DNA from: an uncultured Pseudomonadota bacterium
Lineage (GTDB): Bacteria > Pseudomonadota > Gammaproteobacteria > Burkholderiales > Rhodocyclaceae
Direction: 5' to 3'
DNA: 11,270 bases
Assembly (NCBI GenBank): GCA_903939665.1
Contig: CAJAHZ010000218.1
Location: 1-11,270 of the forward strand
Part shown: piece by piece, positions 1 to 7,600 of the stretch
How the letters are laid out: each line of letters opens with the position of its first letter
How positions within the stretch are numbered: position 1 is the stretch's first letter
Made by a program: the position numbers and the translations under genes
The notes under the pieces: generated by a model
Databases searched by the model: none
What the model was told of the DNA's origin: nothing
Seen by the model: only the letters and a program-made list of their open reading frames with translations

Positions 1-1392
1 AGCGCAGCTGCCGCAATGGCTGGCACGCTGTTGGTTGAAGATGGAAGCGCGTGCTCCGGCTTTTCGGGGGTGTCGACCGACAGCCGCAATATTGCCGCCG
101 GCGAACTGTTTGTCGCCCTGCGCGGAGAAAATTTCGACGGCCACCAGTTCGTTGCCGCGGCCCAGGCGCGTGGCGCCGTCGCTGCCGTGATCGCCGGCGA
201 TGCCGTCGATACCTTGAAGTCGCTTGATCTGCCCTTGATTCTGGTACCCGATACACGGCTCGCGCTGGGTGCGCTGGCGGCTGACTGGCGCGCCCGCTTC
301 ACGCTGCCGGTGATCGGGGTGACCGGCAGCAACGGCAAGACGACGACCAAGGAAATGATTGCCTGCATCCTGCAGGCGGTTTTCGGCGATGCTGTTCTGG
401 TGACGCAAGGGAATTTCAACAACGACATCGGCTTGCCGCTGACCTTGCTCAAGCTGAGGGCGGCGCATCGCGCAGCCATTATCGAGATGGGCACCAATCA
501 CCCGGGTGAAATCGCCTATCTCGCCAACATTGCCCGGGCGACCGTGGCGCTGGTTACCAACGCGCAGCGTGCGCATCTGGCCGGCATGGGTTCGATCGAG
601 GCGATCGCGGCTGAAAAGGGCAGTATCTATCAGGCGCTCGGTGAAGCAGGGGTTGCCGTCTTCAATGCCGACGATCAGTGGGCCGAGCTTTGGCGCGCAC
701 AAAGCGCTGGCCATCGGGTCATGACGTTTTCGCTCGAAAGGTCTGCCGACGTTACCGGGCAGTGCCAGTTGCACGGGCTGGAAAATCATCTGACGCTGAG
801 CGCTCAAGGCGAGCAGGTTGCGCTGGCGCTGGCGCTGCCCGGTCTGCACAACGCGCGCAACGCGCTTGCTGCCGGGGCCGCAGCGTTGGCTGCCGGCGTG
901 TCGATCACGGCAGTGCGCGACGGTTTGGCCGCATTTCGCGGCGTCAAAGGGCGTCTGCAGAGACGCTCCGGGCTGAACGGCGCAATTGTGCTGGACGACA
1001 CCTACAACGCCAATCCGGATTCGGTGCGCGCTGGCATCGACGTGCTGGCCGCGACGGTCGGGAAAAAGCTGCTGGTGCTCGGCGACATGGGTGAAATCGG
1101 CGAAATGACCGGCCAGTTCCACGACGAAATCGGCGGCTATGCCAAGAGCCAGGGCGTCGACCGCATGTTTGCCTTTGGCGAATCCAGCGCGCTGGCGGCG
1201 CACAATTTTGGCGCCGGCGGCCAGCACTACAAGAAAATCGACGACCTGATCAAGGCGGTCAGCGCCGAGTTGGCCTTAGGTGCGGCGAGCGAGACGACCG
1301 TCCTCGTCAAGGGGTCGCGTTTCATGCGCATGGAGCGGGTGGTCGATGCGCTTTGCGCCCCCGTCAGCAGCGCCCCCGTGGAGAATAAATAA
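1..1392 (+). CDS. murF: UDP-MurNAc-tripeptide--D-Ala-D-Ala ligase MurF (5' partial)
   Basis: MurF is the cytoplasmic ATP-dependent ligase that adds D-Ala-D-Ala to UDP-MurNAc-tripeptide, the last soluble step of peptidoglycan precursor synthesis. Counting from the ATG at 16 (458 codons), the N-terminal domain has the MurF-type STDSRNIAAGELFVALRG stretch near residues 20-37. The Mur-ligase P-loop GSNGKTTT lies at about 104-111, and the MurF signature DDTYNANPDS follows the NARNALAAGAAAL region. The frame is open from base 1, and the codons before the ATG read SAAAA. With the next residues this resembles the family's usual start (a short helix of the form LSxAAxxxxG), so the ATG at 16 is probably internal and the true start lies just upstream, with only a few residues missing. 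The stop TAA overlaps the mraY ATG by one base. Identity is very secure; only the start is open. Confidence 0.96.
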   Translation, partial: SAAAAMAGTLLVEDGSACSGFSGVSTDSRNIAAGELFVALRGENFDGHQFVAAAQARGAVAAVIAGDAVDTLKSLDLPLILVPDTRLALGALAADWRARFTLPVIGVTGSNGKTTTKEMIACILQAVFGDAVLVTQGNFNNDIGLPLTLLKLRAAHRAAIIEMGTNHPGEIAYLANIARATVALVTNAQRAHLAGMGSIEAIAAEKGSIYQALGEAGVAVFNADDQWAELWRAQSAGHRVMTFSLERSADVTGQCQLHGLENHLTLSAQGEQVALALALPGLHNARNALAAGAAALAAGVSITAVRDGLAAFRGVKGRLQRRSGLNGAIVLDDTYNANPDSVRAGIDVLAATVGKKLLVLGDMGEIGEMTGQFHDEIGGYAKSQGVDRMFAFGESSALAAHNFGAGGQHYKKIDDLIKAVSAELALGAASETTVLVKGSRFMRMERVVDALCAPVSSAPVENK

Positions 1393-2480
1393 TGCTGCTG
1401 ATCCTGGCGCAATCCCTTTCGCAGGACATTCGCGGCTTCAACGTGTTCAGCTACATCACCCTGCGTACGGTGCTCGCTGCGATGACTGCGCTGATCATTT
1501 CCTTTGTCGCCGGCCCGCGCGTCATCCGCTGGCTAGCCGCCAAGAAAATCGGCCAGGCGGTTCGCCAGGACGGTCCGCAGACGCACCTGGTCAAATCCGG
1601 CACGCCGACCATGGGTGGTGCGCTGATCCTGATCGCCATCGGCATTACCACCCTATTGTGGGGCGATCTGAGCAACCGCTATGTCTGGGTCGTGCTGATC
1701 GTCACGCTCGGGTTCGGCGCCATCGGCTGGTACGACGACTGGCAAAAGGTTGTCCATCGGGATCCGAAGGGCTTGTCCAGCCGCTGGAAGTATTTCTGGC
1801 AATCGGTGATTGGCCTGGTCGTGGCGATTTATCTCGGCCTCACGGCGACCGTCCCGGCGCAGCTTGAACTGATCGTTCCTTTCGTCAAGACGGTTTCCTA
1901 CCCGCTCGGTGTGATCGGCTTCATCACGCTGACCTATCTGGTGATCGTTGGCACCAGCAACGCGGTGAATTTGACCGACGGGCTCGATGGCCTGGCGATC
2001 ATGCCAACGGTGATGATCGCCGGCGCGCTGGCCATTTTTGCCTACGTCGCGGGTAACGCGGTCTATGCCAAATATCTCTTCATGCCCTACATTCCGGGCG
2101 CCGGCGAGTTGGCCGTTTTCCTCGGCGCGATGGCCGGCGCCGGGCTGGGTTTTCTGTGGTTCAACGCCTACCCGGCCGAAGTGTTCATGGGCGACGTCGG
2201 CGCACTGGCTCTCGGCGCGGCGCTCGGCGTGGTGGCCGTGATCGTGCGCCAGGAAATCGTGCTGGCCATCATGGGCGGCGTCTTTGTCGCTGAAACCCTG
2301 TCGGTCGCAGCGCAGGTTCTCTACTTCAAATTCACCGGTGGCAAGCGGATTTTCCGCATGGCGCCGCTGCATCACCACTACGAACTCAGCGGCTGGAAAG
2401 AGACGCAGGTCGTTGTTCGTTTCTGGATCATCACCATCATGCTGGTGTTGGTCGGCCTTTCGACATTGAAACTGCGCTGA
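1392..2480 (+). CDS. mraY: Phospho-N-acetylmuramoyl-pentapeptide transferase MraY
   Basis: MraY is the polytopic inner-membrane enzyme that transfers phospho-MurNAc-pentapeptide from UDP to undecaprenyl phosphate, giving lipid I. The 362-residue product matches the usual proteobacterial length of about 360. Visible motifs are the Mg-binding pair D115-D116 in GWYDDWQKV, NLTDGLDGLA at 193-202, the conserved Asp 268 in FMGDVGAL, and the histidine run H327-H329 in PLHHHYELSGWKE. Many hydrophobic segments fit a protein with about ten membrane spans. The ATG overlaps the murF stop (TAATG), with a GGAGA Shine-Dalgarno about 7 nt upstream, so translation is probably coupled to murF. Nothing is unusual in length or key residues. 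Confidence 0.98.
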   Translation: MLLILAQSLSQDIRGFNVFSYITLRTVLAAMTALIISFVAGPRVIRWLAAKKIGQAVRQDGPQTHLVKSGTPTMGGALILIAIGITTLLWGDLSNRYVWVVLIVTLGFGAIGWYDDWQKVVHRDPKGLSSRWKYFWQSVIGLVVAIYLGLTATVPAQLELIVPFVKTVSYPLGVIGFITLTYLVIVGTSNAVNLTDGLDGLAIMPTVMIAGALAIFAYVAGNAVYAKYLFMPYIPGAGELAVFLGAMAGAGLGFLWFNAYPAEVFMGDVGALALGAALGVVAVIVRQEIVLAIMGGVFVAETLSVAAQVLYFKFTGGKRIFRMAPLHHHYELSGWKETQVVVRFWIITIMLVLVGLSTLKLR

Positions 2481-2481
2481 C

Positions 2482-3861
2482 ATGGATCTTCACGGCAAGC
2501 TCACACTGGTAATCGGCCTCGGCGAGACCGGGCTGGCGATGGCCAAATGGCTGGCGCGCCAGGGTGCCCGCGTGCGCGTTGCCGACAGTCGCGAGTTGCC
2601 GCCGAACAGCGAAGCCTTGCGTGCCGCCGTGCCGGATGCCGAACTGATCACCGGCCCGTTTGTCGATGAAGCTTTCTCCGGCGTCGACATGATCGCAATT
2701 TCGCCGGGAGTGCCGGTTGAGGAAGCTGCGATCGCGCGCGCTGTGGCGCGTGGGGTGCCGCTGGTCTCCGAAATCGAGTTGTTCGTTCGCGGCGTGCGCC
2801 AACTGTCGCCACAAGCCAGGCTGATCGCGATTACCGGCAGCAACGGGAAAACGACGACGACCGCGCTGACCGGTGCCTTGTGTGCCGCCGCGGGGCATAA
2901 AACGGCGATCGCCGGCAATATCAGCCCGGCCGCGCTGGATGCGCTGATGGGCGCGCTGGATGCCCATCAGCTTCCCGAAATCTGGGTGCTTGAACTTTCC
3001 AGTTTTCAGCTCGAAACAACGCATACGCTCAACGCCGACGCCGCCACTGTGCTCAATGTCAGCGAGGATCACCTGGACCGCTACAGCGGGATGGATGCCT
3101 ACGCGGCAGCCAAAGCGCGCGTCTTCCAGAGTCGGGGCGGCAAAAACGGTGTGATGGTGCTTAACCGTGATGATGACCGGAGCCTTTCTGCCGGGCGTTG
3201 CGGTCGCAAGCTGGTCAGCTTCGGCCTGAATCCGGCCCCGCGCTCATTGGATTACGGCCTGCACGACGGCTGGATCGTTCGCGGCAGCGAACGCCTCATT
3301 GCGCTCGACGCGCTCAAGCTCGTCGGTCTGCACAACGCCGCCAATGCGATGGCCGCACTGGCGCTGTGTGAGGCCGTTGGCATCGCCCCGAATGAAGTCC
3401 TGCCGGCGCTGGCCGGGTTCGCCGGACTGGCGCACCGCGTTGAGTTTGTCGCAAAAATCAATGGCGTTTCTTTCTATGACGACTCCAAGGGTACCAACGT
3501 TGGCGCAACGCTGGCAGCGCTTCAGGGCCTGGGTTGCAAGGTCGCAATTATTCTTGGCGGTGACGGCAAGGGTCAGGATTTTTCGCCGCTCAAGCGTGCG
3601 CTGGCCGAACATGGCCGTGCTGCCGCCCTGATCGGGCGTGATGCCGATGCGATTTTCGCTGCGGTCGAGGGCTGTGGCGTGCCGTTGCAAGTTTGTTCAG
3701 ACATGCTCGAAGCGGTTCGCTGGTGTGCCGCACAGGCAAAATCTGACGATGCTGTCCTGCTGTCGCCAGCCTGCGCGAGTCTCGACATGTACCGGAACTA
3801 TGCACATCGCGCCGAGGTATTTGTCGACGCTGTGCATGGCATCGAGAGGGAGGCGGCCTGA
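2482..3861 (+). CDS. murD: UDP-MurNAc-L-alanine--D-glutamate ligase MurD
   Basis: MurD adds D-glutamate to UDP-MurNAc-L-Ala in the cytoplasm using ATP. The 459-residue product has the N-terminal Rossmann-like VIGLGETGLAMAKWLA segment (about residues 10-25) that binds the UDP moiety. The P-loop GSNGKTTTT begins at residue 119, and the central domain has ELSSFQLETT and NVSEDHLDRY. The C-terminal ligase domain has DDSKGTNVGAT, GGDGKGQDFSPL and LLSPACASLDMYRNYAHRAEVF, all typical of MurD rather than MurC, MurE or MurF. The start lies one base after the mraY stop with no clear Shine-Dalgarno, so it likely depends on ribosomes finishing mraY. It is slightly longer than E. coli MurD (438 residues), a normal difference. 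Confidence 0.97.
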   Translation: MDLHGKLTLVIGLGETGLAMAKWLARQGARVRVADSRELPPNSEALRAAVPDAELITGPFVDEAFSGVDMIAISPGVPVEEAAIARAVARGVPLVSEIELFVRGVRQLSPQARLIAITGSNGKTTTTALTGALCAAAGHKTAIAGNISPAALDALMGALDAHQLPEIWVLELSSFQLETTHTLNADAATVLNVSEDHLDRYSGMDAYAAAKARVFQSRGGKNGVMVLNRDDDRSLSAGRCGRKLVSFGLNPAPRSLDYGLHDGWIVRGSERLIALDALKLVGLHNAANAMAALALCEAVGIAPNEVLPALAGFAGLAHRVEFVAKINGVSFYDDSKGTNVGATLAALQGLGCKVAIILGGDGKGQDFSPLKRALAEHGRAAALIGRDADAIFAAVEGCGVPLQVCSDMLEAVRWCAAQAKSDDAVLLSPACASLDMYRNYAHRAEVFVDAVHGIEREAA

Positions 3862-5021
3862 TGTTGCCTGCACTCGACACGCCGCGCCGCATGCCTGCCG
3901 AAGTCGATCTGGCGCTCTTGTGGAGCGCGCTGCTTCTGCTGCTGACCGGCATGGTCATGGTTTATTCGGCATCGATCGCGATTGCCGAGGTTGGCCGCTT
4001 TACCGGCAACCAGCCCGCTTACTATCTGGTACGGCATGGTGTCTTTTTGGTAATTGGTCTGGTCGCCGCCGCCTTTGCCTTCCAGGTGCCGCTGGCCACC
4101 TGGCAGCAGATGGCGCCCTGGCTTTTTGTTGCCGGTTTTGTGTTGCTCGCGCTGGTGCTGATCCCCGGCATCGGTCGCGACGTCAATGGCGCACGCCGCT
4201 GGCTATCGCTGGGTATCGCCAATCTGCAACCCTCGGAACTGATGAAGCTGTTTGCCGTACTTTATGCCGCCGACTACACGGTACGCAAGATGCCGCACAT
4301 GCATGACCTGAAGAAAGCTTTCCTGCCGATGGCTGGCGCCATGGTTGCGGTCGGCGTCCTGCTGCTCAAGGAGCCGGATTTCGGCGCTTTTGTCGTCATC
4401 ATCGCCATCGCCATTGGCATTCTCTTTCTTGGCGGCATGCGCGCCCGCCTCTTCGCCGGGCTGATCGTCGTTCTGGTTGTCGCATTCGCCGTGTTGATCA
4501 TCGTTTCGCCCTACCGTCGCGACCGGATTTTCGGTTTCATGGACCCCTGGGCCGATGCCTTTGGTCGCGGTTACCAGCTTTCGCATGCGCTGATCGCCTT
4601 TGGTCGCGGCGAGTTGTTTGGTGTCGGGCTCGGCGCCAGTATCGAAAAGCTGTTTTATCTGCCGGAAGCGCATACCGACTTCCTGCTCGCCGTGATCGCC
4701 GAAGAGCTCGGTTTTGCCGGCGTCGTCGTTGTGATCGCGTTGTTCGCCCTGCTCATCCAGCGCGCTTTCGTCATCGGTCGTCAGGCGGTAGCGCTCGACC
4801 GGCTGTATCCCGCGTTGGTCGCCCAGGGCATCGGGATCTGGATTGGCGTGCAAGGGTTTATCAACATGGGCGTCAACATGGGGCTGTTGCCGACCAAGGG
4901 GTTGACCCTGCCGCTGATGAGTTTTGGCGGTTCGGGGATTCTTGCCAACTGCATCGCACTGGCTATTCTTCTGCGCGTGGATTGGGAGAACAGACAGCTC
5001 ATGAGAGGGGCAAAGTTATGA
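3861..5021 (+). CDS. ftsW: Septal peptidoglycan glycosyltransferase FtsW (SEDS family)
   Basis: FtsW is the SEDS-family membrane glycosyltransferase that polymerises lipid II at the division site, working with the transpeptidase FtsI. The 386-residue product has about ten hydrophobic segments. It carries the SEDS signatures RRWLSLGIANLQPSELMKL (near 112-130), LPEAHTDFLLAVIAEELGF with the probable catalytic Asp at 273, and GLLPTKGLTLPLMSFGGSG near the C-terminus. The septal form is preferred over the elongation paralogue RodA because of its place between murD and murG in the dcw order and the PEAHTDF wording. Its ATG overlaps the murD stop (TGATG), with a purine-rich GAGGGAGG about 7 nt upstream. 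Its stop overlaps the murG start. Confidence 0.97.
   Translation: MLPALDTPRRMPAEVDLALLWSALLLLLTGMVMVYSASIAIAEVGRFTGNQPAYYLVRHGVFLVIGLVAAAFAFQVPLATWQQMAPWLFVAGFVLLALVLIPGIGRDVNGARRWLSLGIANLQPSELMKLFAVLYAADYTVRKMPHMHDLKKAFLPMAGAMVAVGVLLLKEPDFGAFVVIIAIAIGILFLGGMRARLFAGLIVVLVVAFAVLIIVSPYRRDRIFGFMDPWADAFGRGYQLSHALIAFGRGELFGVGLGASIEKLFYLPEAHTDFLLAVIAEELGFAGVVVVIALFALLIQRAFVIGRQAVALDRLYPALVAQGIGIWIGVQGFINMGVNMGLLPTKGLTLPLMSFGGSGILANCIALAILLRVDWENRQLMRGAKL
5003..5010 (+). promoter_or_regulatory. Ribosome binding site of murG
   Basis: A GAGAGGGG purine run inside the end of ftsW sits 7 nt before the ATG at 5018. It decides the murG start: an in-frame upstream ATG at 4982 would add 12 residues that do not resemble a MurG N-terminus. 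The 5018 start gives the familiar ATGA overlap and MSRTLLVMAGGTGGH directly. Confidence 0.7.
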
Positions 5022-6076
5022 GCAGGACGCTCCTCGTGATGGCGGGCGGCACCGGTGGGCACGTCTTCCCCGGGTTGGCGGTCGCTGATCTGCTGAAAAG
5101 CCGGGGCTGGAATGTTGTCTGGATGGGCAGTCCCGATGGCATGGAGAACAAGCTGGTTCGCGCTCGGGGCTACGAAATGGCATGGGTGCGCTTTGCCGCT
5201 TTGCGCGGCAAGGGCTGGATGCGCAAGCTGATGCTGCCGTTCAATCTGCTTTCCGGTTGTTGGCAGGCGGCGCGCGCCATCCGTGCGGTAAAGCCCGATG
5301 TCGTACTGGGTATGGGCGGCTACATCAGCTTTCCGGGGGGCATGATGGCCGCGCTGCTCGGGCGTCCGCTGGTCATCCATGAGCAGAATTCGGTGGCCGG
5401 ACTGGCCAACCGCGTGCTGGCCAAAGTGGCTGATCGCGTCCTCTGCGGCTTCCCGAACGCCCTTCCAAAAAGCATCTATACCGGCAACCCGGTGCGCCCG
5501 GAGATTGCCCAGATGCCAGCGCCGGCTGAGCGTTTTGCCGGGCGTGAGCCGACTTTGCGTCTGCTCGTGCTGGGCGGCAGCCTGGGCGCCGCAGCGCTCA
5601 ACGAAGTTTTGCCAAAAGGGCTGGCCCTGCTCGCCGAAGATGAGCGCCCGCACGTTGTGCATCAGGCCGGCGAGAAGCACCTTGAGCAGTTGCAGAAAAA
5701 TTACGAAGAAGCCGGTATTCCGGCGCATTGCGTTGCTTTCATCGACAACATGGCTGGCGCCTACGAGTGGGCCGATCTGGTCATTTGCCGCGCCGGTGCG
5801 CTGACCATTGCCGAACTCTCCGCAGCAGGTGTCCCCGGCATTCTTGTGCCCTTCCCCTTCGCGGTTGACGACCACCAGACGGGCAACGCCAAATTCCTGT
5901 CGCAGGCCGGCGGCGCCGTCCTGTTGCCGCAGAAGGATCTGAGCGCGGAGTCGATCAGCCTGATCCGCAATTACACACGCGAGCAGTTGCTGCAGATGGC
6001 CGAAAAGGCGCGCGATCTGGCCCGGCCCGACGCCACGCTGGCGGTTGCGCAGATCTGCGAGGACTTGATCAAATGA
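5018..6076 (+). CDS. murG: Lipid II synthase MurG (UDP-GlcNAc transferase)
   Basis: MurG is the peripheral inner-membrane glycosyltransferase (GT-B fold) that moves GlcNAc from UDP-GlcNAc to lipid I, producing lipid II on the cytoplasmic face. The 352-residue product matches the usual length of about 355. The N-terminal glycine-rich loop MAGGTGGHVFPGL (residues 8-20) contacts lipid I. The family segment GMGGYISFPGG is followed by IHEQNSVAGLANR. The second domain opens with LVLGGSLGAAALNEVLP and carries the UDP-GlcNAc site RAGALTIAELSAAGVP from residue 258, with the conserved Glu at 266, and then PFPFAVDDHQTGNA. I chose the ATG at 5018 because it overlaps the ftsW stop as ATGA and has a good Shine-Dalgarno. 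Its own stop overlaps the murC ATG in the same way. Confidence 0.97.
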   Translation: MSRTLLVMAGGTGGHVFPGLAVADLLKSRGWNVVWMGSPDGMENKLVRARGYEMAWVRFAALRGKGWMRKLMLPFNLLSGCWQAARAIRAVKPDVVLGMGGYISFPGGMMAALLGRPLVIHEQNSVAGLANRVLAKVADRVLCGFPNALPKSIYTGNPVRPEIAQMPAPAERFAGREPTLRLLVLGGSLGAAALNEVLPKGLALLAEDERPHVVHQAGEKHLEQLQKNYEEAGIPAHCVAFIDNMAGAYEWADLVICRAGALTIAELSAAGVPGILVPFPFAVDDHQTGNAKFLSQAGGAVLLPQKDLSAESISLIRNYTREQLLQMAEKARDLARPDATLAVAQICEDLIK

Positions 6077-7461
6077 AACATAAAGTCAAAAACATTCATT
6101 TCGTTGGCATCGGCGGTTCGGGCATGAGCGGCATCGCCGAGGTTCTCTCAAACCTCGGCTTTAGCGTCAGCGGCTCCGATCTGGCCGACAGTGCAACGAC
6201 GAAGCGCCTGGCTGCACTCGGCGTGCGCACCATGGTTGGGCATGCCGAGCAAAACGTCGCCGGTGCCGACGCCGTTGTCGTATCGACGGCGGTCAAGGAA
6301 GATAATCCGGAAGTGATCGCCGCACGCAGCCGCAAGGTGCCGGTGGTGCCGCGCGCGCAAATGCTGGCCGAGTTGATGCGGCTGAAGCAGGGCATTGCGG
6401 TGGCCGGCACGCACGGCAAGACGACGACGACCAGTCTGGTCGCGTCGATCCTCGCCGAAGGCGGCATGGACCCGACCTTTGTCATCGGCGGTCGGCTCAA
6501 CGCCGCTGGCGCCAATGCGCGTTTGGGCTCCGGTGATTTCCTGGTGGCCGAGGCTGACGAGTCCGATGCCTCGTTCCTCTTCCTGTCGCCGGTGATTTCG
6601 ATTGTCACCAATATCGACGCCGACCACATGGAGACCTATGGCCACGACTTTGGTCGGCTCAAGCAGGCCTTCGTTGATTTTCTGCAGCGCCTGCCGTTCT
6701 ATGGCGTCGCGGTGCTCTGTGCGGATGATGCCAATGTGCGCGAGATCATGCCGCAGGTGAGCAAGCAGATCGTTACCTACGGGTTCGATGCCGCAGCCAA
6801 TGTGCGTGCCGAAAACGTGCTGGCTGTCGACGGGCAAATGAAGTTTGACTGCGTGCGGGTCAACGGCAGCATCAGTCGCTTCCCGGTGACGCTCAACCTG
6901 CCCGGCATGCACAACGTGCTGAACGCGCTGGCGGCGATCGCCGTGGCGACTGAGGTTGGCGTTTCCGACGAAGCGATCATCAAGGCGCTGTTTGAATTCA
7001 AAGGCGTTGGCCGTCGCTTCCAGCGCTACGGCGAAATTGCCTGCCCGGCGGGCGGCAGTTTTACCCTGGTCGACGACTACGGCCATCACCCGGTCGAGAT
7101 GGCCGCGACACTGGCTGCGGCGCGCGGCGCCTTTCCCGGCCGGCGTCTGCTGCTGGCCTTTCAGCCACACCGTTATACGCGTACCCGTGACTGTTTTGAG
7201 GACTTCGTCAAGGTGCTGAACGGCGTCGATGCGCTGGTGCTCGCCGAGGTCTATTCGGCCGGCGAGCAAGCGATTGTCGCTGCCGATGGCCGCGCCTTGG
7301 CGCGCGCCTTGCGCGTCGCCGGCAAAGTCGAGCCGGTGTTCGTCGAAGACATCGGCGACATGCCGCAAGCGATTCTGGATGTCGCCCGCGACGGCGACGT
7401 GGTCGTGACGATGGGCGCCGGTTCGATTGGCGGCGTCCCCGGCAAGCTGGTGCAGGTTTGA
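6073..7461 (+). CDS. murC: UDP-N-acetylmuramate--L-alanine ligase MurC
   Basis: MurC starts the stem peptide by joining L-alanine to UDP-MurNAc with ATP in the cytoplasm. The 462-residue product shows the N-terminal nucleotide-binding loop IHFVGIGGSGMSGIAEVL (about residues 8-25). The MurC-type P-loop GTHGKTTT is at 112-119. ADESDASFLFLSP and NIDADHMETYGHDF follow in the central domain, then DDYGHHPVEM and FQPHRYTRTRDCFEDF in the C-terminal domain. The GTHGKT wording and DDYGHHP separate it from MurD and MurF. The Shine-Dalgarno is a GAGG inside murG, 10 nt upstream, and the ATG overlaps the murG stop (ATGA). It is the last gene of the tightly overlapping block; the next gene is 131 nt away. 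Confidence 0.98.
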   Translation: MKHKVKNIHFVGIGGSGMSGIAEVLSNLGFSVSGSDLADSATTKRLAALGVRTMVGHAEQNVAGADAVVVSTAVKEDNPEVIAARSRKVPVVPRAQMLAELMRLKQGIAVAGTHGKTTTTSLVASILAEGGMDPTFVIGGRLNAAGANARLGSGDFLVAEADESDASFLFLSPVISIVTNIDADHMETYGHDFGRLKQAFVDFLQRLPFYGVAVLCADDANVREIMPQVSKQIVTYGFDAAANVRAENVLAVDGQMKFDCVRVNGSISRFPVTLNLPGMHNVLNALAAIAVATEVGVSDEAIIKALFEFKGVGRRFQRYGEIACPAGGSFTLVDDYGHHPVEMAATLAAARGAFPGRRLLLAFQPHRYTRTRDCFEDFVKVLNGVDALVLAEVYSAGEQAIVAADGRALARALRVAGKVEPVFVEDIGDMPQAILDVARDGDVVVTMGAGSIGGVPGKLVQV

Positions 7462-7462
7462 T

Positions 7463-7600
7463 ATGAACGAAACCGCTTTCAACGCAGAGATCGCAGAGAC
7501 GCAGAGATCGCAGAGAGAAAATGTCATCGCCTTTCTCTGCGATCTCTGCGTCTCTGCGTACTCTGCGTCAAAAGAGGTTAAGGGGTTTTGTCATGAATAA
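7463..7600 (+). CDS. Possible 45-aa leader ORF bridging murC and ddl
   Basis: An ATG one base after the murC stop (TGA-T-ATG) opens a 45-codon frame that reads through both arms of the spacer hairpin. It ends in TAA at 7598-7600, overlapping the first 8 bases of ddl (ATGAATAA). The predicted peptide begins MNETAFNAEIAETQRSQREN and has no domain I recognise; its composition is dictated by the repeat. Only a weak AGG precedes the ATG by 6 nt. It could carry ribosomes from murC through the stem to ddl, or be chance, since the repeat is open in several frames. The overlaps with flanking genes are seen; any function is speculation. Confidence 0.2.
   Translation: MNETAFNAEIAETQRSQRENVIAFLCDLCVSAYSASKEVKGFCHE
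7482..7568. repeat. Inverted repeat hairpin of paired 17-bp repeats (murC-ddl spacer)
   Basis: The left arm (7482-7516) holds two identical adjacent 17-bp copies of CGCAGAGATCGCAGAGA at 7483-7499 and 7500-7516. The right arm (7534-7568) holds two reverse-complement copies at 7534-7550 and 7551-7567, the second differing by AT to TA. The arms pair over 35 positions with two mismatches, including 25 contiguous matches, around a 17-nt loop (7517-7533). At finer scale each arm is a ladder of CGCAGAGA-type octamers spaced 8-9 bp apart. There is no T run after the stem on either strand, so it does not look like an intrinsic terminator. From memory, CTCTGCGT-type octamer repeats are scattered between genes in many proteobacterial genomes, so this is probably a REP-like dispersed element; no transposase is visible here. 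Confidence 0.93.
7581..7585 (+). promoter_or_regulatory. Ribosome binding site of ddl
   Basis: An AGGGG stands 7 nt before the ATG at 7593, with a second GAGG at 7574-7577. It supports 7593 over the in-frame ATG at 7521. It lies 12 nt beyond the hairpin stem, so the stem should not cover it. Confidence 0.65.

Noticed and set aside
322..335. 14-bp identical sequence ACCGGCAGCAACGG shared with 2833-2846
   Set aside because: Both copies encode the TGSNG start of the Mur-ligase P-loop in murF and murD, so shared ancestry and constraint explain it.
6148..7527. 459-codon open frame on the minus strand opposite murC
   Set aside because: It is antisense to a fully conserved murC, begins in the hairpin loop and has low-complexity shadow composition.
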